This document shows positions 1 to 5,386 of a DNA stretch of 6,805 nt, one piece after another. The first letter of the stretch is position 1; each line of letters starts with the position of its first letter. A program made the translations under genes and the position numbers. This stretch comes from Pseudomonadota bacterium (GTDB lineage Bacteria > Pseudomonadota > Gammaproteobacteria > Burkholderiales > Burkholderiaceae_C): positions 1-6,805 of the forward strand of contig JAFECV010000119.1 of the NCBI GenBank assembly GCA_018241985.1, in the 5' to 3' direction. The notes below the pieces were generated by a model. The model was not told where the DNA came from. It was given only the letters and a program-made list of their open reading frames with translations, and ran no database searches.

Positions 1-705
<705 letters not shown>

Positions 706-796
706 TTACCATGAATTGCATCGCAGCACGATCGATCGAAAGTATTCAGTCCTGTTGTTTTGTTTGCACGTTGTCACAAATTGTTGGTACCCCTGC

Positions 797-825
797 TTGA
801 AATTTGTAAACACCTTTGTTAGATT
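797..825 (+). promoter_or_regulatory. Sigma70-type promoter of the candidate small RNA
   Basis: TTGAAA (797-802, five of six consensus bases) and TAGATT (820-825, four of six) are separated by exactly 17 bases. The predicted start of transcription is about 831-833, at the base of the first hairpin of the small RNA. The promoter lies in an AT-rich island (about 735-830) that stands out from the surrounding GC-rich DNA. An inverted repeat ACAAATT (776-782) / AATTTGT (801-807) flanks and overlaps the -35 element and could bind a regulator. Confidence 0.7.
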
Positions 826-831
826 GCAAAC

Positions 832-932
832 GGGTGGTTCGCCACCCCCCGCTTTTCCTCCCTGAGCGGGTGCCTCATTGTGTGACAGCAAAAAGGCTTG
901 TGACCCCGGCCATGTTGCCGGGGTCTTTTTTT
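832..932 (+). ncRNA. Candidate trans-acting small RNA with CCUCC loop
   Basis: A stand-alone transcription unit of about 100 nt is predicted from a good promoter and a strong terminator with no credible reading frame between. Three stem-loops are visible. The first, 832-847, is GGGTGG-TTCG-CCACCC with a UUCG tetraloop. The second, 848-870, is CCCGC / GCGGG around a 13-nt pyrimidine-rich loop TTTTCCTCCCTGA. The third is the terminator, 902-925. Between the second and third lies a 31-nt linker (871-901) that should be single-stranded. The CCUCC in the loop is complementary to Shine-Dalgarno sequences, a feature of C-rich-loop regulatory RNAs, and the U7 tail is typical of Hfq-binding RNAs. I recall an Rfam family named Betaproteobacteria toxic small RNA with anti-Shine-Dalgarno character, but cannot verify membership. 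Readthrough to the second terminator would give about 185 nt. Function and targets are unknown. Confidence 0.65.
902..932 (+). terminator. Strong Rho-independent terminator of the small RNA
   Basis: A perfect 9-bp stem GACCCCGGC (902-910) / GCCGGGGTC (917-925) with the 6-base loop CATGTT is followed directly by seven T (926-932). On the opposite strand no T tract follows the stem, so it works for rightward transcription only. No protein-coding gene ends upstream on this strand, which is the main argument for a small RNA. Confidence 0.93.
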
Positions 933-955
933 GTGTCGCCGGGCCGGCCCAAGAC

Positions 956-977
956 AAAAAGCATCCCGTCAGGGGAT
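956..977 (-). terminator. Possible leftward terminator
   Basis: The stem ATCCC (963-967) / GGGAT (973-977), with a 5-base loop, is followed on the minus strand by GC and then five T (complement of 956-960). It could stop leftward antisense transcription before the small RNA and hemB. The stem is only 5 bp and the T tract short, and no leftward gene ends here, so this is tentative. Confidence 0.3.
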
Positions 978-991
978 CGGTCGAACGCGAA

Positions 992-1017
992 GCGCCTGCC
1001 CGAGGCGTCATTTTTTT
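992..1017 (+). terminator. Second Rho-independent terminator before hemJ
   Basis: The stem CGCCT (993-997) / AGGCG (1003-1007), extended by a G-T pair (992/1008) and closed by a 5-base loop, is followed by CA and seven T (1011-1017). It could back up the small RNA terminator or end a longer form of the RNA, and it insulates hemJ from upstream transcription. It is weaker than the terminator at 902-932 because of the short stem and the two-base gap before the T tract. Confidence 0.55.
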
Positions 1018-1062
1018 CAGGCCGATTCCGCGCGGGCGATCGGCCCGCCGGCGGCGCGCGCC

Positions 1063-1068
1063 TACACT
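1063..1068 (+). promoter_or_regulatory. -10 element of hemJ, predicting a leaderless mRNA
   Basis: TACACT matches the -10 consensus at four of six bases and is followed by only six bases before the hemJ ATG. With the normal 6-7 base distance from the -10 element to the start of transcription, the mRNA would begin at the A of the start codon. No Shine-Dalgarno is visible before hemJ. No good -35 element is seen at the matching distance. The ferredoxin gene at 2637 shows the same arrangement. Confidence 0.5.
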
Positions 1069-1074
1069 CTCGTC

Positions 1075-1503
1075 ATGCTGTGGGTGAAGTCGCTGCACAT
1101 CGTGTTCGTCGTCAGCTGGTTCGCCGGCCTGTTCTACTTTCCCCGGATTCTGGTCAACCTCGCCATGGTGCCGGCCGCGTCGATAGCCGAGCGCTCGCGC
1201 CTGCTGCTGATGGCGGGGAAGCTCCTGCGCTTCATGACGCTGATCGCGGTGCCGGCCGTGCTGCTTGGCCTGTGGCTGTGGCTCGGCTTCGGCATCGGCC
1301 GCGGGCCGGGGAGCGGCTGGCTGCACGCGAAGCTGGTCGTGGTGCTGGGGGTGATCGCCTACCACTGGGCCTGCGCGCGGCTGCTGCGCCGCTTCGAGCA
1401 AGGCGGCGCCACGCCCGGCCATGTCTGGCTGCGCTGGTTCAATGAAATCCCGGTGATCCTGTTGCTGCTCGCGGTGGTGCTGGTTGTCGTCAAACCGTTC
1501 TGA
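1075..1503 (+). CDS. hemJ: HemJ-type protoporphyrinogen oxidase (CopD/UPF0093 family)
   Basis: HemJ oxidises protoporphyrinogen IX to protoporphyrin IX, the penultimate heme step, at the cytoplasmic membrane, in bacteria that lack HemG and HemY. The 142-residue protein has four predicted membrane helices (about 5-27, 49-71, 83-103 and 122-140). Family hallmarks are visible: the N-terminal KSLHIVFVVSWFAGLFYFPR with His8 (the position of the proposed heme-ligand histidine), HAKLVVV with Lys86, the WFNEIP motif at 121-126, and the C-terminal VVKPF. The ATG at 1075 is chosen because the conserved KxLH motif begins five residues later and a -10 element sits six bases upstream; an open frame extends further upstream but reads through the terminator region. 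The last 20 bases overlap the next gene, suggesting co-transcription. It lies divergent from hemB, another heme gene. The broader family also contains CopD-like proteins, so the enzymatic role is inferred from motifs. Confidence 0.88.
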   Translation: MLWVKSLHIVFVVSWFAGLFYFPRILVNLAMVPAASIAERSRLLLMAGKLLRFMTLIAVPAVLLGLWLWLGFGIGRGPGSGWLHAKLVVVLGVIAYHWACARLLRRFEQGGATPGHVWLRWFNEIPVILLLLAVVLVVVKPF

Positions 1504-2632
1504 ACGCGACGCCGCGCCGAAGATATCGGCCAGGACCGCGGCCTGGCCGCTGGCGCTGTGCTACACCGCGCTGATCGTCTACGCCAGCCTGTACCCGTTC
1601 TCGGACTGGCGCGACCAGGGCATCGCGCCCTGGTTCTTCCTGAGCGAGCCCTGGCCCAGGTACTGGACCTGGTTCGACCTGATCTCGAACCTGCTCGGCT
1701 ACGCGCCGCTGGGTTTTCTGTGCGCGCTGAGCGGTCTGCACAGCGGCCGGCCGCGCCGCGCCGCCCATGCGGTGCTGATCGCGACGCTGGCCGCGGGGCT
1801 GCTGTCGTTTTCGATGGAGTCGCTGCAAAGCTACCTGCCGCAGCGCGTGCCGTCGAACGTCGACCTCACGTTCAACACCTGCGGCGCCTGGCTCGGCGCG
1901 GTGGTCGCCTATGCGCTCGACCGCCTCGGCGCCATCGATCGCTGGAGCCGGATTCGCGCGCGCTGGTTCGCGCCGCACTCGCGCGGTGCGCTCGTGCTGC
2001 TGGCGCTGTGGCCGGTCGCGCTGCTGTTCCCGACGCCGGTTCCGCTCGGTCTGGGCCAGGTGATGGAGCGGCTGGAGGCGGGTCTCGGCGAACTGCTGCA
2101 GGGCACGCCGTTCCTGGCCTGGCTGCCGCTGCGCGAGATCGAGCTGCAGCCGCTGCTGCCGCGCGTCGCGCTGCTTTGCGCGCTGCTCGGCATTCTGCTG
2201 CCGAGCCTGCTCGGCTACAGCATCATCCGCTCGAAATGGCGGCGCGCGGTGTTCCTGGTCGGGGTGCTGGCGATCGGCGTCTGCGCCACCGGGCTGTCGG
2301 ACGCGCTCAGCTTCGGTCCGGCGCATGCGTGGAACTGGTTCTCGCTGCCGGTGCAACTCGGCTTGGTGCTGGCGCTGCCGGTGGGCCTCGCGCTGCTGCC
2401 GCTGCCGCCGCGCTGGTGCGCGTGGCTGCTGGCGCTGGCGATCGTGCTCGACCTGGTGCTGCTGAACCAGGCGCCGGCCAGTGTCTATTTCTCGCAAACG
2501 CTGCAGACCTGGGAGCAGGGGCGCTTCATCCGCTTCCACGGCGTGATCCAATGGCTCGGCTGGCTCTGGCCCTACATCACGCTCGCGTACCTGGCGCTGC
2601 GGGGCCTCAGACGATCCCGAAACCTACAATAG
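1484..2632 (+). CDS. VanZ-family integral membrane protein with long C-terminal extension
   Basis: The 382-residue protein is rich in Leu, Ala and Trp. The VanZ-like domain spans about residues 20-145, with SLYPFSDW near the start, the motif E102-SLQ...P109-QR and SNVDLTFNTCGAWLG (D117, N121, G124). Four membrane helices lie in this part and roughly five to six more in the C-terminal 230 residues, which end with an aromatic stretch (WEQGRFIRFHGVIQWLGWLWPY). VanZ itself gives low-level teicoplanin resistance by an unclear route; most VanZ-family proteins are uncharacterised, and no antibiotic role is implied here. Translation must start at TTG 1484: the frame has a stop at 1454 and no ATG or GTG before the conserved domain. 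The start lies inside hemJ (20-base overlap), so coupled translation is likely. The stop codon overlaps the -10 element of the next gene. Confidence 0.85.
   Translation: MSSNRSERDAAPKISARTAAWPLALCYTALIVYASLYPFSDWRDQGIAPWFFLSEPWPRYWTWFDLISNLLGYAPLGFLCALSGLHSGRPRRAAHAVLIATLAAGLLSFSMESLQSYLPQRVPSNVDLTFNTCGAWLGAVVAYALDRLGAIDRWSRIRARWFAPHSRGALVLLALWPVALLFPTPVPLGLGQVMERLEAGLGELLQGTPFLAWLPLREIELQPLLPRVALLCALLGILLPSLLGYSIIRSKWRRAVFLVGVLAIGVCATGLSDALSFGPAHAWNWFSLPVQLGLVLALPVGLALLPLPPRWCAWLLALAIVLDLVLLNQAPASVYFSQTLQTWEQGRFIRFHGVIQWLGWLWPYITLAYLALRGLRRSRNLQ
2625..2630 (+). promoter_or_regulatory. -10 element of the ferredoxin gene, predicting a leaderless mRNA
   Basis: TACAAT (five of six consensus bases) is followed by six bases and then the ATG at 2637, the same geometry as at hemJ. 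Both share the longer string CCTACANT. Transcription would begin at or next to the start codon. The element overlaps the VanZ stop codon (2630-2632). No Shine-Dalgarno and no clear -35 element are seen. Confidence 0.55.
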
Positions 2633-2636
2633 CTCG

Positions 2637-3002
2637 ATGGACAGCCCGATGGATTCGCCGCAAGTTCCCGCCTCCGGCTCGTATTTCGAGCGCCACATCT
2701 TCTTCTGCCTGAACCAGCGCGACAACGGCGAGGCTTGCTGCGCCGACCACGGCGCGCAGCAGGGCTTCGAGCGCTGCAAGGCGCTGGTGAAGGCGGCCGG
2801 GCTCGCCGGGCCGGGCCGCGTGCGGGTGAACAAGGCCGGCTGCATGGACCGCTGCTCCGCCGGCCCGGTTGCCGTGGTCTACCCGGAGGCGGTTTGGTAC
2901 AGCTACGTCGACGAGCAGGACATCGCCGAGATCGTCGAGTCGCACCTGAAGCAGGGCCGCGTGGTCGAGCGCCTGCTGATCCCGCCGCACATGGGGCGAT
3001 GA
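2637..3002 (+). CDS. Thioredoxin-fold [2Fe-2S] ferredoxin
   Basis: The 121-residue protein belongs to the small thioredoxin-like [2Fe-2S] ferredoxins (related to the NuoE cluster domain and the Aquifex and Azotobacter 'Shethna' ferredoxins). These carry single electrons in the cytoplasm; the partner here is unknown. Candidate cluster ligands are Cys24 (HIFFC), Cys34 or Cys35 (EACC), Cys69 and Cys73 (AGCMDRC). A further Cys47 is present. The spacing between the first and second ligand is about 10 residues, close to that of the family. After the cluster come SAGPVAVVYPEAVWYSYVD and a C-terminal helix, the usual end of the fold. ATG 2637 is preferred over the ATG four codons later (2649) because the -10 element fits a transcript starting there. 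It is followed after 100 bases by the hydrolase gene. Confidence 0.88.
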   Translation: MDSPMDSPQVPASGSYFERHIFFCLNQRDNGEACCADHGAQQGFERCKALVKAAGLAGPGRVRVNKAGCMDRCSAGPVAVVYPEAVWYSYVDEQDIAEIVESHLKQGRVVERLLIPPHMGR

Positions 3003-3065
3003 CGGTGCGCGCTGGCGTGGCAGCGATGCCAATTTATCGATCAAACAGGCCGCAATCGACCGTGG

Positions 3066-3098
3066 TTCACACGCATCTTGCTACATAAAGAATAGCAA
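3066..3098 (+). promoter_or_regulatory. Putative promoter with overlapping operator-like inverted repeat
   Basis: TTCACA (3066-3071) and AAGAAT (3088-3093), 16 bases apart, could be the -35 and -10 elements of the hydrolase gene; the predicted transcript start near 3100 is almost at the GTG start. Across the -10 lies an inverted repeat TTGCTA (3078-3083) / TAGCAA (3093-3098) with a 9-base AT-rich spacer, resembling a dimeric repressor site. The stretch is far more AT-rich than its surroundings. Confidence 0.35.
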
Positions 3099-3102
3099 AC
3101 CC

Positions 3103-3732
3103 GTGAACATCCGGACCCGCAGACTGATGCTGCAAGGCGCCGCCGGCGCGATCGAGGCAGTGCAGGACGATCCGCTGGACGCGGCTGCCCCGCGCGGCGT
3201 GGCCGTGATCGCGCATCCGCATCCGCTGTTCGGCGGCACGATGGACAACAAGGTCGTGCAGACGCTGGCGCGCGCGTTCGTGCAGTCGGGCTGGGCGGCG
3301 GTGCGCTTCAATTTCCGCGGCGTCGGCGCCAGCGCCGGCGCGCACGACGAAGGCCGCGGCGAATGCGCCGACATGCTTGCGCTGATCGACCAGGTCGCGC
3401 CCGATGGGCCGCTGGCGCTGGCCGGTTTCTCGTTCGGCGCGTTCGTCGCGAGCCATGCGATCGCATCCTACTGGCCCGCGCGCGCGATCGAGAAGATCAT
3501 CCTGGTCGGTACCGCCGCATCGCGTTTCGAAGTGGCCGCGCTGCCGGCCGAACTGCACGACCGCAGCCTGGTGCTGCACGGCGAGCAGGACGACACTGTG
3601 CCGCTTGCGGCGGTCATGGACTGGGCGCGGCCGCAGGCGCTGCCGATCATGGTCGTCCCCGGCGGCGGCCATTTTTTTCATGGACAATTGCCCCTGCTCA
3701 AGAGCCTTGCGCTGCGCCATCTGCGCGCCTGA
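3103..3732 (+). CDS. Small alpha/beta hydrolase (COG2945-like)
   Basis: The 209-residue cytoplasmic protein has a complete alpha/beta-hydrolase core. The oxyanion-side motif is HPHPLFGGTMDNKVV (38-52), followed by VRFNFRGVGASAG (67-79). The nucleophile elbow is G108-FSFG with Ser110. The acid is Asp163 in HGEQDDTVPL and the catalytic His is His190 in PGGGHFFHG. No signal peptide or lid domain is present, and the length is normal for this short family, which is common in proteobacteria and has no established substrate. The start is GTG 3103: it gives MNIRTRRLML, and no ATG start lies in frame before the core. No clear Shine-Dalgarno precedes it; the start lies four bases after an inverted repeat. 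The next gene, dacA, follows after 144 bases. An esterase or thioesterase activity is possible but not shown by the sequence. Confidence 0.87.
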   Translation: MNIRTRRLMLQGAAGAIEAVQDDPLDAAAPRGVAVIAHPHPLFGGTMDNKVVQTLARAFVQSGWAAVRFNFRGVGASAGAHDEGRGECADMLALIDQVAPDGPLALAGFSFGAFVASHAIASYWPARAIEKIILVGTAASRFEVAALPAELHDRSLVLHGEQDDTVPLAAVMDWARPQALPIMVVPGGGHFFHGQLPLLKSLALRHLRA

Positions 3733-3809
3733 AGTCCCGGGCTGAAACGCCGGGCGCGTGGAACTTCTGGCAAGCGCGCGCTGTCCGAACCGCAGCGCCG
3801 GCGCCTGTG

Positions 3810-3859
3810 CTTCGCCCGTCTCATTTCTCCTCGATCACCTTTTCCCCTTTCCCGACCCC
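3810..3859 (+). other. Pyrimidine-rich leader upstream of dacA
   Basis: In this 50-base stretch, 42 bases are C or T, with runs such as TTTTCCCCTTTCCC. No Shine-Dalgarno is visible between it and the ATG at 3877. If transcribed, it would be an unstructured C/U-rich segment of the type that ribosomal protein S1 can bind. The rest of 3733-3876 contains only a weak 5-bp hairpin (3736-3754) without a T tract, and no promoter that I can defend. Confidence 0.4.
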
Positions 3860-3876
3860 GTGGTCGCTCAAGCCTC

Positions 3877-5112
3877 ATGAAACGTCCCTTGCTCCTAATC
3901 CGCTCCTTCGTACTTGCCGCGGTGCTCGCGCCCGCGGCCCTGCTCGCCGCCACCACGCCCGGCACGGCGGCGCCCACGGCACCTGCAGCGGCGCCGGCCG
4001 CGGCCGCTCCCGCGCCTTCGTCGCTGCCGCAGCCGCCCGACGTCGCGCTGCCGACCTATCTGGTGATGGACGTCACGGCGCACCAGATCCTCGCGCAGAA
4101 GAACATCGACGCGCCGGTGGAGCCGGCTTCGCTGACCAAGCTGATGACCGCCTATCTGGTGTTCGACGCGCTGCGCGCGAACAAGGTCACGCTGACGCAG
4201 GCGTTGCCGGTCAGCGTTCGCGCCTGGAAGACGCTGGGCTCGCGCATGTTCATCGATCCGAAGATGCAGGTGCCGGTGGACGACCTGATCAAGGGCATGA
4301 TCGTGCAGTCCGGCAACGACGCCTCGGTGGCGCTGGCCGAAGGCGTCGGCGGCAGCGTCGAGCATTTCGTCCAGATGATGAACGACGAGGCGAAGGCGCT
4401 CGGCATGAAGTCGACCGCCTACAAGAACCCGGACGGCATGCCCGAACCCGGCCACGTGACCACCGCGCGCGACCTGGGGACGCTGGTCAACCACCTGATG
4501 ACCGACTTCCCGCAGTACATGCACTACTTCGCGATCAAGAAGTACCACTACCCCGGCACGCCGCCGAGCAACGACACGAATCGCAACGGCCTGCTGTTCA
4601 GCGATCCGACGGTGAACGGCATGAAGACCGGCCACACCGAGGAAGCCGGCTACTGCCTGATCGCCACCGCCGCGCGCGACTTCCCGAACGTCGGGGCGCG
4701 CCGCGTGATGGTGGTCGAGCTCGGCGCGAAGTCCTGGAACGCGCGCCTGAGCGAGACGCAAAAGCTCCTGAACTGGGCCTACACCGCGTACGACGACGTC
4801 CAGCTGTTCGGCCCGGACCAGCCGGCCGTCACGCCCAGCGTCTGGAAGGGCAAGGAAAACGTGGTCAAGCTGGGCCGCCCGCAGGGCATCGTGGTCGCGG
4901 TGCCTTCGGGGAGCGCGGCGAAGATCAAGACCGAGGTCGCGCGGCCGGACCCGCTGGTCGCGCCATTCGCCAAGGGCCAGCCGCTCGGCACGCTGAAGGT
5001 GTCGCTGGGCGACCAGCCGCTGGTCGACGTGCCGCTGGTCGTGCTCGCGCCGGTCGATCAGGCCGGCGTGTTCGGCCGCGCCTGGGACGCGCTGCGGCTG
5101 TGGATCAAATAG
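3877..5112 (+). CDS. dacA: D-alanyl-D-alanine carboxypeptidase (PBP5/PBP6 type, peptidase S11)
   Basis: This penicillin-binding protein removes the terminal D-alanine from peptidoglycan pentapeptides in the periplasm, limiting cross-linking and helping shape. The 411-residue precursor starts with a signal peptide (KR followed by a hydrophobic stretch, cleavage likely near Ala24-Ala25), then an Ala/Pro-rich linker (about 27-50). The catalytic domain (about 55-300) shows all three motifs: S85-LTK88, S145-GN147 and K250-TG252 in MKTGHTEEAGYC. A PBP5 C-terminal beta domain spans about 305-395, and the protein ends with an amphipathic helix (GVFGRAWDALRLWIK) that should anchor it to the outer face of the inner membrane. 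Length and order are normal for the family. The ATG at 3877 gives an ideal signal peptide. The exact symbol (dacA or dacC) cannot be decided. In other Burkholderiales I recall lipoate genes following; here the str operon follows. Confidence 0.95.
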   Translation: MKRPLLLIRSFVLAAVLAPAALLAATTPGTAAPTAPAAAPAAAAPAPSSLPQPPDVALPTYLVMDVTAHQILAQKNIDAPVEPASLTKLMTAYLVFDALRANKVTLTQALPVSVRAWKTLGSRMFIDPKMQVPVDDLIKGMIVQSGNDASVALAEGVGGSVEHFVQMMNDEAKALGMKSTAYKNPDGMPEPGHVTTARDLGTLVNHLMTDFPQYMHYFAIKKYHYPGTPPSNDTNRNGLLFSDPTVNGMKTGHTEEAGYCLIATAARDFPNVGARRVMVVELGAKSWNARLSETQKLLNWAYTAYDDVQLFGPDQPAVTPSVWKGKENVVKLGRPQGIVVAVPSGSAAKIKTEVARPDPLVAPFAKGQPLGTLKVSLGDQPLVDVPLVVLAPVDQAGVFGRAWDALRLWIK

Positions 5113-5188
5113 GGCGGTGCGGGCGACCGCGGGCCGCGCCGCCCGGATGCGGCCTGCCGCCGTGGCCTGCGCGCGCCGGCGGCGCTGC

Positions 5189-5197
5189 TGATATACT
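5189..5197 (+). promoter_or_regulatory. Extended -10 promoter of the str operon
   Basis: TGATATACT combines the extended -10 TGN with TATACT (five of six consensus bases). No -35 element is present at 16-18 bases (the DNA there is GC-only), as expected for an extended -10 promoter. Transcription should begin near 5204, giving rpsL a leader of about 183 nt. GC-rich bases follow the -10 element, the kind of discriminator seen at growth-rate and ppGpp-controlled ribosomal promoters; that control is inferred. Confidence 0.6.
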
Positions 5198-5203
5198 AGC
5201 GGG

Positions 5204-5267
5204 CTTTTCGGATCGTCCGAAGGGTTGTGCGTTGCCCCATGTGTTGCTACGGGGCGGCGGTGATCCG
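5204..5267 (+). promoter_or_regulatory. Structured 5' leader of rpsL: two hairpins with an alternative pairing
   Basis: Hairpin A begins at the predicted first base: 5204-5212 pairs with 5216-5224 (9 pairs, two of them G-T, 3-base loop). Hairpin B pairs 5230-5238 with 5251-5259 (9 pairs, two G-T, 12-base loop). CGGATC (5209-5214) can instead pair with GATCCG (5262-5267), which would break A and enclose B. The mutually exclusive arrangement suggests a regulatory leader, or RNA stabilisation. The remaining 5268-5364 shows no strong structure. Confidence 0.4.
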
Positions 5268-5364
5268 ATGGCGATGCGGCAGCAGATCGCAGTTGGGCCG
5301 CAATCGAGGCGGAACCTCAAGCGAGCCGCCCGCAACCGACAGAACAATCGCTGACGAACAGCCC

Positions 5365-5381
5365 AACGTTTAGGAACGTTT
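5365..5381 (+). promoter_or_regulatory. rpsL ribosome-binding site inside a repeated AACGTTT
   Basis: AACGTTT occurs twice (5365-5371 and 5375-5381), separated by AGG. Since AACGTT is its own complement, the copies can pair with TAGG as the loop, presenting the only Shine-Dalgarno candidate (AGGA, 5372-5375). The distance to the ATG at 5387 is 11 bases, longer than optimal. Confidence 0.45.
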
Positions 5382-5386
5382 CATTC

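Noticed and set aside
721..760. hemB promoter on the minus strand (AATACT-type -10 near 739-745)
   Set aside because: Only four of six bases match and no -35 element lies at a usable distance; the hemB promoter is left unassigned.
1490..2551. 353-residue minus-strand open frame opposite the VanZ gene
   Set aside because: Gln/Arg-rich composition typical of antisense frames; the plus strand has clear VanZ motifs and membrane helices.
3795..3806. Palindrome AGCGCCGGCGCC-like string before dacA
   Set aside because: Pure GC palindromes are frequent at this base composition, and no T tract or promoter element is attached.
5112..5144. GGGCGG / CCGCCC hairpin just after dacA as a terminator
   Set aside because: No T tract follows and many alternative GC pairings exist, so it cannot be called a terminator.
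3363..5354. 663-residue plus-strand open frame over the hydrolase and dacA
   Set aside because: It lies out of frame over two well-recognised genes and is almost all Arg, Ala and Gly.
5268..5354. 28-codon basic frame in the rpsL leader (starts [10 protein letters not shown])
   Set aside because: Only a weak GGTGA precedes it, and the basic composition is expected from this GC-rich frame. No homology can be claimed.
5239..5373. 44-codon frame in the rpsL leader (starts MCCYGAAV, stops at the rpsL ribosome-binding site)
   Set aside because: Its start sits in the loop of hairpin B, which is intriguing, but codon choice (CGA, AGA, TCA, GGA) is unlike neighbouring genes and no ribosome-binding site is close. 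Conservation in relatives would reopen the case.
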